From Flavobacteriaceae bacterium PRS1 (GTDB lineage Bacteria; Bacteroidota; Bacteroidia; Flavobacteriales; Flavobacteriaceae), in assembly GCA_003709165.1 (NCBI GenBank), contig RDRZ01000018.1, forward strand, positions 1 through 47,418: a stretch of 47,418 nt of DNA, written 5' to 3'. Of the stretch, positions 1 to 8,430 are shown one piece after another (within the stretch, counting starts at the first letter, position 1; each line of letters opens with the position of its first letter). The notes beneath the pieces were generated by a model. That model did no database searches, was not told where the DNA came from, and saw only the letters and a program-made list of their open reading frames with translations. Made by a program: the position numbers and the translations under genes.

Positions 1-514
1 TAATAGCATCTTTTTCCAATAAACGTTTTAAAACAGGAAGAATATTATTTTTATCGAGTATGTTACTAATTTCATTAATTTTTAAAGCAGACTGATATTG
101 CAGTGCTTCATACACTAAAAACTCATCTTCTTTTAACTGTGAATCGTTAATTGTGGTAGCATTGTTTAAACTAATTATGGTTTCGCTCTCTAACAAAAAT
201 GCACTTGGTAAGGCAGCACGCAAGACATCTCCCATTGTACACATATAATAGTTGGAAATCCATGACCATAATTTAATTTGATATTCGGTTACTATAGGAA
301 ACTCATCTAAAATTTGATGAATAGACTTTGCTTCATAAACATCTGGTGAATTTTGATGCGTATTATGCACTATTGCAGTATAAATCTTACTCTTACCAAA
401 AGGCACAGCAACACGCATTCCAGATTTTATATAATCGTATTCTGCTCTTGTAATACTATACGTAAAAAGGCGTTCTAGAGGAATAGGAAGTATGACGTTT
501 ATAAAATGCTGCAT
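1..514 (-). CDS. priA: PriA primosomal helicase, N-terminal part (runs off the window)
   Basis: Reverse-strand reading from an ATG at 514 gives an open frame to the window edge beginning MQHFINVILPIPLERLFTY and continuing with GMRVAVPFGKSKIYTAIVH, then WISNYYMCTMGDVLRAALP. This is the N-terminal 3'-DNA-binding domain of PriA, the helicase that reloads the replisome at stalled forks. About 171 residues are visible; the helicase domain and zinc-binding cysteines lie outside. The ATG at 540 is in another frame, so 514 is the start. Upstream, a terminator at 548-565 separates it from the preceding gene, so it should have its own promoter, which I could not place. Confidence 0.9.
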   Translation of the reverse strand, partial: MQHFINVILPIPLERLFTYSITRAEYDYIKSGMRVAVPFGKSKIYTAIVHNTHQNSPDVYEAKSIHQILDEFPIVTEYQIKLWSWISNYYMCTMGDVLRAALPSAFLLESETIISLNNATTINDSQLKEDEFLVYEALQYQSALKINEISNILDKNNILPVLKRLLEKDAI

Positions 515-540
515 TGACTCCAAAGGTAAAATGTTTCCAT

Positions 541-571
541 AAAAAACCCACTTTAATTAAAGTGGTTTTTC
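541..571 (-). terminator. Intrinsic terminator after the DUF2147 gene
   Basis: The perfect palindrome CCACTTTAATTAAAGTGG (548-565) is flanked by A6 on the left and T5 on the right, so each strand has a U-tract after the hairpin. It follows the stop codon of the DUF2147 gene on the minus strand and precedes priA. Confidence 0.8.
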
Positions 572-585
572 ACAATTACGATTAA

Positions 586-1011
586 TTATTTAACACGCTT
601 CCAATATTGCGAAGAATATAAAAAAGCTATATACCCTCGTACCTGAAGAATATCAGGATTATGTTTGTCGATAAATAATCTACATCTATATATTTTTCCT
701 CGTTCCGGATCAAAAATTGTTCCTCCTTTATAATACTTGCCTTTTTTTTGCATATTTTTTATTAATACCAAGCCCATTACAGGTGTATTATATTCATCTC
801 CTTTACACTTATCACATAATACATTTCTATCATTTGGATTTAGAATCCCTACAACTTTCCCGAAAATTTTTCCGTTTTCTTTGTAGATCTCTACAATAGA
901 TTTCTCTTCACCAGTTTCTCCATCAATCGTTTTCCATTTTCCAAATATGCTTTGGGATGACAAAGTAAATGATAAAATAATTACCAAAAATAGAATCACG
1001 AATCTTTTCAT
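586..1011 (-). CDS. DUF2147 family exported protein
   Basis: A 141-residue protein with an N-terminal signal peptide (hydrophobic stretch 4-18) followed by a DUF2147 domain: GKWKTIDGETGEEKSIVEIY, a CDKCKG pair of cysteines, GGTIFDPERGKIYRC and VRGYIAFLYSSQYW at the end. Members are small periplasmic lipocalin-like proteins; the molecular role is not known to me. The start ATG overlaps the stop of the upstream yihY-type gene by one base (TAATG), so the two are probably translationally coupled. It is the last gene of a nadC-yihY-DUF2147 operon and is followed by a strong terminator. Confidence 0.85.
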   Translation of the reverse strand: MKRFVILFLVIILSFTLSSQSIFGKWKTIDGETGEEKSIVEIYKENGKIFGKVVGILNPNDRNVLCDKCKGDEYNTPVMGLVLIKNMQKKGKYYKGGTIFDPERGKIYRCRLFIDKHNPDILQVRGYIAFLYSSQYWKRVK

Positions 1012-1946
1012 TACAACTTAGTTCTCTTTTTTAAACGATTTAAAGACGCATTAAGTTCATACCCTAGTAACAATATATTAGAGTTAAGCCATAAATAAAA
1101 TAACAATATTAACAATGCTCCAATCGAACCATACAACTCGTTGTATTGAGAAAAGTTTTCGATGTATATACCAAATAAATATGACGTTAATATGATAAGA
1201 AGCGTTGTAAACAAAGCTCCAATTGAAAAGAAACGCGATAACTTCCCTTCTTTTGTTCCAAAATAATAGAGTGTTGCTGTAGTAAGATAAATCATAATAA
1301 CAAAAAACAGATATTTAGCGATAACAATTCCTGTTTGGCTTTGATTAGGTTCTAAAAGGCCTCGTGTTTCAAGATTTTGAATGACATAAATATTAAAATA
1401 CGCAATAATAACAACCGTTACAATAACTAACATAGCTAAAATTATAGCAACTCCGGTTGCATATAAATATTGACGAAAAACACTTCGGTTAAATTTGTTA
1501 TGATATGAGCTTTCAAAACCGGAAAACACGGTATTAACACCATTTGCCATTAAAAAAATAGAAAGTAAAAACACGGACGACAATAAACCTCCCCTATTTG
1601 TATTTTCGATATCTTCAAAAATATTGGTGACAAAAAAATCGGAGGTATTTGGAGGTAATATCGCTTCTAAAAACCGCAAAAAATCATCCTTAAAATTCTC
1701 AACCGGAACATAAGGTATAAGTATTAAGACAAAAATTAAAAACGGAAAAATTGCAGTAAAAAAACTAAAAGCAATTGCTCCAGCACGTGAGGTTAAGGCC
1801 CCTTTTACAATGCCTATAACATACATTTCTATAAGATCATAAACAGACAAACCTTCAAAACCCGGAAGTTTGATTTTTTTTAAAAATCTTACTATTAGAT
1901 TTAGTACCGGGATGTTCCTTAGTTTATCTTCTATGCGTTTGGTCAT
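1011..1946 (-). CDS. YihY/BrkB family inner-membrane protein
   Basis: A 311-residue polytopic protein of the YihY/virulence factor BrkB (UPF0761) family. The signature SRAGAIAFSFFTAIFPFLIF begins near residue 53, and about six hydrophobic segments follow to residue 300. An N-terminal cytoplasmic segment of about 40 residues precedes the first membrane segment. The older RNase BN name is a misassignment; a transport role is suspected for the family. Start ATG overlaps the nadC stop by four bases (ATGA), and its stop overlaps the DUF2147 start, so it is the middle gene of a tightly packed operon. Confidence 0.9.
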   Translation of the reverse strand: MTKRIEDKLRNIPVLNLIVRFLKKIKLPGFEGLSVYDLIEMYVIGIVKGALTSRAGAIAFSFFTAIFPFLIFVLILIPYVPVENFKDDFLRFLEAILPPNTSDFFVTNIFEDIENTNRGGLLSSVFLLSIFLMANGVNTVFSGFESSYHNKFNRSVFRQYLYATGVAIILAMLVIVTVVIIAYFNIYVIQNLETRGLLEPNQSQTGIVIAKYLFFVIMIYLTTATLYYFGTKEGKLSRFFSIGALFTTLLIILTSYLFGIYIENFSQYNELYGSIGALLILLFYLWLNSNILLLGYELNASLNRLKKRTKL

Positions 1947-2812
1947 ATTAAACTGCCTTTTAAACTTAAATCCATATTATAAACTGAGTGTGTTAAAGCA
2001 CCACTAGAAATGTAATCCACACCACATTCGGCATATTGTAGTATTGTTTGTTCATTAATCCCTCCGGACGACTCCGTTAAACATTTATTTCCTATTAGTT
2101 TTACAGCTTTTTTAGTATCTTCATAGTTAAAGTTATCAATTAAAATTCTGTAAATACCATTGTTTTGCAAGATCTCTTCAATCTCTTTAAGATTTCTAGC
2201 TTCTACAATTATTTTTAAATCCCTGTTAGTATATTTTAAATATTGTTTTGTTAAATCAATAGCTTTAGTAATACCTCCGGCAAAATCAATATGGTTATCT
2301 TTAAGCATTATCATATCGTATAACGCAAATCGATGGTTCTCTCCTCCTCCAATTTTTACTGCCCATTTTTCTATAGCACGAATTCCTGGCGTAGTTTTAC
2401 GAGTGTCTAAAATTTTGGTTCCAGTACCTTTTAATAAATCAACAAAAGATTTTGTTTTAGTAGCTATTGCACTCATACGCTGCATTGCATTAAGCACTAA
2501 ACGTTCTGATTTTAAAATAGACTGCGACGAGCCTTCAACATAAAATACGATATCACCATAGCTTACTTTAGAGCCATCTTCGATAAGCGTTTTCACAATT
2601 AAATCTTTGTCTATATAAGCAAATACTTGTTTGGCAAATGTAACTCCTGCAATAACACCTTCATCTTTAACTAATAATTTTGCCTTGCCTTTTGCTGTTG
2701 AAGGAATACAAGCTAACGAGCTATGGTCACCATCACCAACATCCTCTCGAATTGCGTTAGCAATAATTAAATCTATTTCCTTATTGAATTGTTTTCGGGA
2801 AATCATACTCAA
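1943..2812 (-). CDS. nadC: Nicotinate-nucleotide pyrophosphorylase (carboxylating)
   Basis: NadC converts quinolinate and PRPP to nicotinate mononucleotide in de novo NAD synthesis. The 289 residues match the usual length. Visible family motifs are REDVGDGDHSS (22-32), KSERLVLNAMQRMSAIAT (101-118), DTRKTTPG (136-143), GGGENHRFALYD (155-166), MLKDNHI (169-175) and SSGGI near the C-terminus. It heads the nadC-yihY-DUF2147 operon with a four-base overlap to the next gene. nadA and nadB are not in the window. Confidence 0.97.
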   Translation of the reverse strand: MSMISRKQFNKEIDLIIANAIREDVGDGDHSSLACIPSTAKGKAKLLVKDEGVIAGVTFAKQVFAYIDKDLIVKTLIEDGSKVSYGDIVFYVEGSSQSILKSERLVLNAMQRMSAIATKTKSFVDLLKGTGTKILDTRKTTPGIRAIEKWAVKIGGGENHRFALYDMIMLKDNHIDFAGGITKAIDLTKQYLKYTNRDLKIIVEARNLKEIEEILQNNGIYRILIDNFNYEDTKKAVKLIGNKCLTESSGGINEQTILQYAECGVDYISSGALTHSVYNMDLSLKGSLI

Positions 2813-2904
2813 TTTTATTTAATGCTAAAATAACAATTGATTTTAGATTTTCATTGAAGTGTTACAATATTGCCTCTGTTTCGTCTATATAGAAACTAAC
2901 AATC

Positions 2905-3345
2905 ATGCCTTTTATTGAAAACTTTCACAATGAAATACAAAGCAAAAAACTATTTGTATTATTCACTTGGGGAACGCGAATTCTTTTAGCTTTAGCATTT
3001 ATACCATCTGGATTAAAAAAAGTCTTAGGAGAACGCTTTACTATATTAGATATTGAAACTTCTGTTGGCTTCTTTTTTGAAGCCTTGTATCGTACAGGTT
3101 GGTATTATAATTTCCTTGGGTTTATGCAATTGTTAGTTGCTGTACTTATTTTAATACCAAGAGCTACAACATTAGGCGCATTGCTTTACCTTCCAATAAT
3201 CATTAATATTTTTATTATTGTTGTTGCAATGCATTTTACAGGAACACCATATATTGTAGGTTTAATGCTAATTGCAAATTTATATTTACTTTTCTGGGAT
3301 TATAACAAAATTAAAAAAATAGTCTTTATTCTGTTTGAAAAGTAA
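2905..3345 (+). CDS. DoxX-like four-helix membrane protein
   Basis: A 146-residue membrane protein with four hydrophobic segments (about 20-38, 66-84, 88-112 and 115-130) and the DoxX-like features RILLALAFIPSGLKKVLG near the start and GFMQLLVAVLILIPRATTLGA in the middle. The precise function of DoxX-like proteins in this group is unknown; some take part in thiol or respiratory redox chemistry. It is divergent from nadC. The promoter of rlmH appears to lie inside its 3' end. Confidence 0.75.
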   Translation: MPFIENFHNEIQSKKLFVLFTWGTRILLALAFIPSGLKKVLGERFTILDIETSVGFFFEALYRTGWYYNFLGFMQLLVAVLILIPRATTLGALLYLPIIINIFIIVVAMHFTGTPYIVGLMLIANLYLLFWDYNKIKKIVFILFEK

Positions 3346-3367
3346 AACATATAAAATTGTAATTTTG
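3335..3367 (+). promoter_or_regulatory. Candidate flavobacterial promoter for rlmH
   Basis: TTG at 3335-3337, a 22-bp spacer and TAATTTTG at 3360-3367 fit TTG-N17-23-TAnnTTTG. The expected start of transcription falls at or next to the rlmH ATG (3372), so the mRNA would be leaderless or nearly so. The site lies in the last codons of the DoxX-like gene. Confidence 0.45.
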
Positions 3368-3371
3368 CTTT

Positions 3372-3845
3372 ATGCAAATAAAACTCCTCGCCATAGGTAA
3401 AACCAATAATAAGCAATTACAACAACTTATAGAAGATTACCAAAAGCGGTTAAGCCATTATATAAAATTCAGTCTTGAAATTATTCCAGATTTAAAGAAA
3501 ACCAAAAACTTAACTGAAACGCAGCTAAAACAAAAAGAGGGAGAACTTATTTTAAACAAAATATCCAACACCGATGTTTTAATATTACTTGATGAAAACG
3601 GCAAGCAATTAAACTCGGTATAATTCTCTAATTATCTGCAAAAACACATGAACTCAGGTATTAAGCAATTAGTCTTTGTTATTGGCGGTCCTTATGGATT
3701 TTCCCAAGAGGTTTATAATAAAGCTCAAGGCAAACTCTCACTTTCAAAAATGACTTTTTTGCATCAAATGGTACGTTTATTTTTTATTGAACAGTTATAT
3801 CGTGGATTTACCATTTTAAAAGGTGAACCTTATCATCATCGATAG
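3372..3845 (+). pseudogene. rlmH: RlmH 23S rRNA methyltransferase, interrupted by one in-frame TAA
   Basis: RlmH methylates N3 of pseudouridine 1915 in 23S rRNA. Read straight through, the frame from 3372 to 3845 is 157 codons, the full family length, with MQIKLLAIGKTNNKQLQQLI at the start and VFVIGGPYGFSQEV, SKMTFLHQMVRLFFIEQLYRGF and GEPYHH at the end. One codon, 3621-3623, is TAA where homologues have an acidic or similar residue before FSNYLQKHMNSG; a single G to T change from GAA would explain it. Both halves are in the same frame. The second half contains the cofactor-binding knot, so the 83-residue product should be inactive. Restart at the ATG at 3648 would give a 65-residue C-terminal piece. 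Confidence 0.88.
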
Positions 3846-3966
3846 GATATTAATAGTATTGTTTATTAAATAGATTATCCTCTTTAATATCAGTAAGTTA
3901 AAATTTGTATATTTATACCATAACTAACTAAAACTTCTATAACAGAAGTTTATAAAACTAACTAAA

Positions 3967-4365
3967 ATGAAAAATAAAATTTTTGCTGTTCTTGGTGGAA
4001 CAGTTGCCTTATTTGGGCTTGGTTATCCAATTTATGTCATTCTAGGATTTCATGCACTTAATGGTCCAGGTGTTGAAGTTATTGCTAGTGAATTGAATCT
4101 TCCTACAATTATCCTGATGGAAGTATTGTATGCAACATTCTTAACAATTATCTTTAGTAGATGGGCTCAAATTAAAACCTTTGTAACTGGGGCTAAAGCT
4201 GGTTTAATTATCGGACTGTTTTTAGGAGCATTACCAACTTTAGAAATATTTTCAACTACAACTGGATTAACAGACTTAACAGGTGTAATTACTGGAGCAA
4301 TTACTTTTGGAGTGCGTTTTGCTGTTGCTGGTGGTGTTATAGGTTGGCTATTAGGCAGAGAATAA
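3967..4365 (+). CDS. Small four-helix membrane protein, function unknown
   Basis: A 132-residue hydrophobic protein that I do not recognise with certainty. Membrane segments are about 5-28, 45-64, 74-92 and 104-129, the last two rich in glycine and alanine (GVRFAVAGGVIGWLLG). There is no signal peptide cleavage site or catalytic motif. The monocistronic gene lies between rlmH and hpf and is followed by an intrinsic terminator at 4384-4413. Confidence 0.65.
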   Translation: MKNKIFAVLGGTVALFGLGYPIYVILGFHALNGPGVEVIASELNLPTIILMEVLYATFLTIIFSRWAQIKTFVTGAKAGLIIGLFLGALPTLEIFSTTTGLTDLTGVITGAITFGVRFAVAGGVIGWLLGRE

Positions 4366-4383
4366 TTTGATTGATATTGACTT

Positions 4384-4413
4384 AAAAAAGAGCTGTTTAA
4401 AGCTCCTTTTTTT
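4384..4413 (+). terminator. Intrinsic terminator
   Basis: Stem GAGCT/AGCTC (4390-4405) with a six-base loop is preceded by A6 and followed by C and T7. It ends the small membrane-protein gene. Confidence 0.75.
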
Positions 4414-4431
4414 ATCAAAATGTTTAAATTA

Positions 4432-4731
4432 TTAATGCGTTTTATATATTTCTTTGCGCTTTTTAAGTTGTACTATTAGATCTTTAATTGTCTCTTTAAC
4501 AGCTAATTCGTAATTTTTCTCGTTTGAAGTTGCAAATATTCTTGGTCCTGGTAAACTCAATTCCATTTTGCATATTTTTCCGTTAGTCTTTGAATTTATT
4601 TCATTTTTAAAATACACATCGGCTTTAATTATCCATTCATATTTTTTACTTAGTTTTTTTAGTTTATTAGTTACATATTCGTTCATTGCCTCACTTGTAG
4701 CAATTTGTACATATTGAATATTAATTGTCAT
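4432..4731 (-). CDS. hpf: Ribosome hibernation promoting factor, short form
   Basis: A 99-residue protein of the HPF/YfiA (RaiA) family: MTINIQYVQIATSEAMNEYV, then KLKKLSKKYEWIIKADVYFK, MELSLPGPRIFA and LAVKETIKDLIVQLKKRKE. It binds the 30S decoding region in stationary phase and blocks translation. It lacks the C-terminal dimerisation domain of long HPF. It is convergent with the small membrane-protein gene and divergent from the nucleotide pyrophosphatase. Confidence 0.92.
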   Translation of the reverse strand: MTINIQYVQIATSEAMNEYVTNKLKKLSKKYEWIIKADVYFKNEINSKTNGKICKMELSLPGPRIFATSNEKNYELAVKETIKDLIVQLKKRKEIYKTH

Positions 4732-4819
4732 AGTATTAACATATTTAAATTAATTAAAGCATAAAGTTAAAAGACTTTTAAGTTATTTCAGATGATTTTT
4801 ATCATAAAAAATATAATCT

Positions 4820-4827
4820 TACTTTTG
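4820..4827 (+). promoter_or_regulatory. Candidate -7 box for the ITP/XTP pyrophosphatase gene
   Basis: TACTTTTG matches TAnnTTTG and ends 21 bases before the ATG at 4849. I see no TTG at the expected upstream distance. If real, it rules out the upstream ATG at 4792. Confidence 0.3.
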
Positions 4828-4848
4828 GCTTTACAATTTTATCAACTT

Positions 4849-5427
4849 ATGCAACTCGTTTTCGCAACCAACAATTTTAATAAACTAAAGGAAGTCAAAG
4901 CTTTACTGCCAGAACATATAAAGCTGTTGAGCCTAAAAGATATAGGCTGTTTTGAAGACATCCCAGAAACCCAACAAACCATAGAAGGCAATGCTATTCA
5001 AAAAGCTGAATATATCAAAAAGAATTATGGTTACGATTGTTTTGCTGATGATACTGGTTTAAAGGTAGAAGCTTTAGATGATGCGCCAGGAATCTATTCG
5101 GCACGATATGCAGGAAAACAACGAAATGCCAATGACAATATGGATAAACTATTAACCCAATTAAGTTCTATACATTACCGAAATGCACAATTTAAAACCG
5201 TTCTTGCTTTACAATTAAATGGGCAACTCCATACGTTTACAGGTATTTGTGAAGGTAAGATTACAACTAAAAAAAGAGGATACAACGGCTTTGGTTATGA
5301 CCCCATTTTTCAGCCTAAAGGTTATACCAAAATTTTTGCTGAACTCACTTTAGAAGACAAAAACAAGATTGGACATCGTGGGAAAGCTGTGTCTCAATTG
5401 ATTTTGTTTTTAAAAACATATAAATAA
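4849..5427 (+). CDS. rdgB: Non-canonical purine NTP pyrophosphatase (RdgB/HAM1)
   Basis: It hydrolyses dITP, ITP and XTP to monophosphates and so cleans the nucleotide pool. From the ATG at 4849 the protein is 192 residues, the family length, and begins MQLVFATNNFNKLKEV with the conserved T-x-N-x-x-K loop. FADDTGLKVEALDDAPGIYSARYAG, GFGYDPIF and IGHRGKAV (the SHR-type loop) follow. An in-frame ATG at 4792 would add 19 hydrophobic residues with no place in the fold, so I reject it. Confidence 0.95.
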   Translation: MQLVFATNNFNKLKEVKALLPEHIKLLSLKDIGCFEDIPETQQTIEGNAIQKAEYIKKNYGYDCFADDTGLKVEALDDAPGIYSARYAGKQRNANDNMDKLLTQLSSIHYRNAQFKTVLALQLNGQLHTFTGICEGKITTKKRGYNGFGYDPIFQPKGYTKIFAELTLEDKNKIGHRGKAVSQLILFLKTYK

Positions 5428-5584
5428 TAAACATTCGTTAAAAATATAATACTATAAACGAGGTGTTTATATTGACTTCTAATTATTAAAAAACTACTTT
5501 CGCTTTTACCAATAGCATGAAGGTATCGTTATGATTTAATCAATTAAAACTGAATATATCAAATCGATAAGCGAGATAAAAACC
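5428..5584. other. Convergent intergenic region, no feature recognised
   Basis: This AT-rich stretch lies between the 3' ends of the pyrophosphatase gene and guaB. I see no convincing hairpin with a T-tract, no open frame and no repeat. Confidence 0.5.
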
Positions 5585-7057
5585 CTACCTCGAATAATTA
5601 GGCGATTCTTTGGTAATCATCACATCATGAGGATGGCTTTCATTTATTCCTGATGCTGTAATTTTTACAAATTGTCCTGTTTCTTTTAGAGTCTTAATGT
5701 CTTTTGCGCCACAATAACCCATTCCTGCACGTAATCCACCAACAAACTGATGAATGCTTTCAAAAAGTTCGCCTTTATAAGGTACACGACCTACAATGCC
5801 TTCAGGGACCAACTTGTTAATGTCGTCTTCCACATCTTGAAAATAACGATCCTTGCTGCCTTCTTTCATAGCTTCAATACTTCCCATTCCTCTGTACGAC
5901 TTAAATTTTCGACCTTCGTAAATAATGGTTTCTCCAGGAGATTCTTTAGTTCCTGCAAGTAAAGAACCCAACATTACACAATCGGCTCCAGCTGCAATTG
6001 CTTTTGGAATATCTCCTGTATATCGTATGCCACCATCGGCAATAACAGGAACTCCACTGCCTTCTAATGCTGTAGCAACTTCCAATACTGCAGAAAATTG
6101 CGGGTAACCAACACCAGCAATAACTCTTGTTGTACAAATAGAACCTGGACCAATGCCGACTTTTACAGCGTCGGCTCCAGCTTCAACCAAATATTTTGCA
6201 GCTGCAGCAGTTGCAATGTTTCCAACAATAACCTCTAATTTTGGAAATTTTGACTTAATTTCTTTTAAAACAATAACAACACCTTTTGAATGTCCATGTG
6301 CTGTATCAATTACAACTGCATCAACTCCTTCATTTACTAAAGCTTCTGCTCTATCTACAGCATCTTCGGTAACACCAATTGCAGCTGCAACACGTAAACG
6401 ACCAAAGTTATCCTTGTTGGCTATTGGTTTTTGTGTGAGCTTCGTAATGTCTCTAAATGTAATGAGTCCAATTAATTTGTAATCTGCATCGACAACCAGT
6501 AGTTTTTCAATTTTATATTCCTGTAGAATTTCTTCGGCATCTAATAATGATGTGCCTTTTTTAGCAGTTATTAGATTTTTGCTGGTCATAACTTCGGTAA
6601 TTGGACGTTGGTTGTTTTTTTCGAAACGCAAATCCCGATTTGTAACAATTCCTTTTAAAATACCATGTTCATCAACAATAGGAATTCCTCCAATACTATG
6701 CTCTTTCATATTTTGTTTAGCATCCAAAACTATGGCTGAAAGAGGCAAAGTAACCGGGTCTATTATCATCCCACTTTCAGCACGTTTTACCTTCCTCACT
6801 TTGGCAGTTTGTTGCTCAATAGTCATGTTTTTATGCAGCACACCAATGCCACCTTCCTGAGCCATAGCTATCGCCATTCTGCTTTCTGTAACTGTGTCCA
6901 TTGCTGCTGAAACAATTGGAACATTAATTGAAATGTTTCGAGTAAATTTAGTTTGAATGTTTACGTCTCGTGGTAAGACTTCTGAAAATGCTGGAACTAA
7001 TAATACGTCTTCATAAGTAAGACCTTCGCCAACAATCTTGTTGTGTTCTGTTGCCAT
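5585..7057 (-). CDS. guaB: Inosine-5'-monophosphate dehydrogenase
   Basis: GuaB oxidises IMP to XMP with NAD, the committed step of GMP synthesis. The 490-residue protein starts with [20 protein letters not shown] and carries two CBS modules at roughly 95-210 that bind adenine or guanine nucleotides. The barrel then shows the catalytic cysteine loop [15 protein letters not shown] near residue 305, [19 protein letters not shown], the flap [11 protein letters not shown] and the C-terminal catalytic arginine segment GRVPYKG. It is a single-gene unit divergent from the hydroxylase gene. Confidence 0.98.
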   Translation of the reverse strand: MATEHNKIVGEGLTYEDVLLVPAFSEVLPRDVNIQTKFTRNISINVPIVSAAMDTVTESRMAIAMAQEGGIGVLHKNMTIEQQTAKVRKVKRAESGMIIDPVTLPLSAIVLDAKQNMKEHSIGGIPIVDEHGILKGIVTNRDLRFEKNNQRPITEVMTSKNLITAKKGTSLLDAEEILQEYKIEKLLVVDADYKLIGLITFRDITKLTQKPIANKDNFGRLRVAAAIGVTEDAVDRAEALVNEGVDAVVIDTAHGHSKGVVIVLKEIKSKFPKLEVIVGNIATAAAAKYLVEAGADAVKVGIGPGSICTTRVIAGVGYPQFSAVLEVATALEGSGVPVIADGGIRYTGDIPKAIAAGADCVMLGSLLAGTKESPGETIIYEGRKFKSYRGMGSIEAMKEGSKDRYFQDVEDDINKLVPEGIVGRVPYKGELFESIHQFVGGLRAGMGYCGAKDIKTLKETGQFVKITASGINESHPHDVMITKESPNYSR

Positions 7058-7058
7058 T

Positions 7059-7106
7059 GCAATTAGATTTTAATTGCATGCAAAGATATGCTTTTTTTAA
7101 TGACAA
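7059..7106 (-). promoter_or_regulatory. Possible guaB promoter and leader inverted repeat
   Basis: On the minus strand TATCTTTG (7088-7081) matches TAnnTTTG, with a TTG at 7106-7104 only 15 bp away, shorter than usual. Between it and the guaB ATG lies the inverted repeat GCAATTA-GATTT-TAATTGC (7059-7077), overlapping the ribosome landing zone. Confidence 0.35.
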
Positions 7107-7139
7107 TAAATAATTATTTTAGCATATATTATTTTACTT

Positions 7140-8411
7140 ATGGAAGCTTACGCAACTGCTTTATTATATGCTACTCCTTTTTTTATGGTTTTAGTATTGC
7201 TTGAAATTGGCTATGGCCATTTTATAAAAAAGCAGATGCACAACACTATGGATACCATTTCCAGCTTAAGTTCCGGACTTACCAATGTTATTAAAGATTC
7301 ACTTGGTATTATTTTTATACTTGTTCCTTATCCTTTTTTATTAAAAAATCTTGCGCTATTTGAAATAGAATCTACCTGGATAGTCTATTTTCTTGCGTTT
7401 ATTGCTATTGATTTTGCAAGTTATTGGAATCATAGATTAAATCATAAAATAAATTACTTCTGGAATTTGCATATTATTCATCATAGTAGCGAAGAGTTTA
7501 ATTTGGGTTGTGCTTTGCGTCAATCTATTTCATCTTTTTTAGGTTATGCTGCTTTGTTTCTAATTCCTGCTGTGTTAATAGGAATTCCTTATGAAGTAAT
7601 TGCGGTATTAACACCTTTACATTTATTTGCTCAATTTTGGTATCATACCAAACATATTGGCAAACTTGGTGTTTTAGAATATATTATTGTTACACCTTCG
7701 CAACATCGCGTACATCATGCCATAAACAAAGAATACATTGATAAAAATTTAGCTGCTATTTTTTGTGTTTGGGATAGAATATTTGGCACATTTCAAGAAG
7801 AATTAGATGATGTGCCTCCTGTTTATGGTGTTTTAAAACCTGTAAAAACCTGGAATCCCATCCTAATTAATTTTATACATCTTTGGAACTTAATAAAAGA
7901 TGCCTGGAGAGCAAAAAGCTGGTTAGACAAATTGCGTATTTGGTTTATGCCAACAGGTTGGAGACCAAAAGATGTGACTGAAAAATATCCTATTACAATT
8001 ATTGAAGATGTATATGCTTACACCAAATTTAAAACGTCAGCATCTAATGCTTTAAAAATATGGTCAATTTATCAATATGTGATGACTATGGTCTTGCTTT
8101 TGTTTATGTTCTATAACTTCGGAAACATAAGTTTTGATCTTTTACTGCTCTATGGATTGATAGTTTTTATTGGTATTTTTGGTTATACATCTTTAATGGA
8201 CCAAAAAAAATACGCCATTATAGTTGAGGGAATAAGAGTTGCATTGGCATTGTACATTCTATTTTACTTCAGAGATTGGTTTGGATTAAACGCATATTTC
8301 TCTTACGGAAGCTACATAGTTGCATTTTATTATGTTTCAACAATTATTGGTGCAGGATATTTTACTTATTTTGAAACCTCTCTATTAGTTGTATCAAAAA
8401 AAATAGTTTAG
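7140..8411 (+). CDS. Sterol desaturase/fatty acid hydroxylase family, AGMO-like
   Basis: A 423-residue integral membrane di-iron protein. The histidine clusters are H98-x3-H102, H111-x2-H114-H115, H169-x2-H172 and H189-x2-H192-H193, the pattern of the fatty acid hydroxylase superfamily. HHSSEEFNLGCALRQ after the second cluster resembles alkylglycerol monooxygenase, which cleaves ether lipids, more than sterol desaturase; that substrate is inference. Four hydrophobic segments precede or surround the histidines, and a C-terminal part of about 150 residues adds roughly four more. Divergent from guaB with no operon partner. Confidence 0.85.
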   Translation: MEAYATALLYATPFFMVLVLLEIGYGHFIKKQMHNTMDTISSLSSGLTNVIKDSLGIIFILVPYPFLLKNLALFEIESTWIVYFLAFIAIDFASYWNHRLNHKINYFWNLHIIHHSSEEFNLGCALRQSISSFLGYAALFLIPAVLIGIPYEVIAVLTPLHLFAQFWYHTKHIGKLGVLEYIIVTPSQHRVHHAINKEYIDKNLAAIFCVWDRIFGTFQEELDDVPPVYGVLKPVKTWNPILINFIHLWNLIKDAWRAKSWLDKLRIWFMPTGWRPKDVTEKYPITIIEDVYAYTKFKTSASNALKIWSIYQYVMTMVLLLFMFYNFGNISFDLLLLYGLIVFIGIFGYTSLMDQKKYAIIVEGIRVALALYILFYFRDWFGLNAYFSYGSYIVAFYYVSTIIGAGYFTYFETSLLVVSKKIV

Positions 8412-8430
8412 ACAATTAAACCGTAAAATC

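Noticed and set aside
3648..3845. Independent small gene starting at 3648
   Set aside because: It is in the same frame as rlmH and matches the RlmH C-terminus, so it is the second half of one broken gene.
4792..4848. In-frame upstream ATG of the nucleotide pyrophosphatase gene
   Set aside because: It adds 19 hydrophobic residues before the conserved MQLVFATNN start and lies upstream of a candidate -7 box.
5428..5584. Possible small RNA in the convergent gap
   Set aside because: No promoter box, stable stem or T-tract is visible.
5925..6860. Long open frames opposite guaB on the plus strand
   Set aside because: They are shadows of a clear, conserved gene; no homology, start context or signal peptide supports them.
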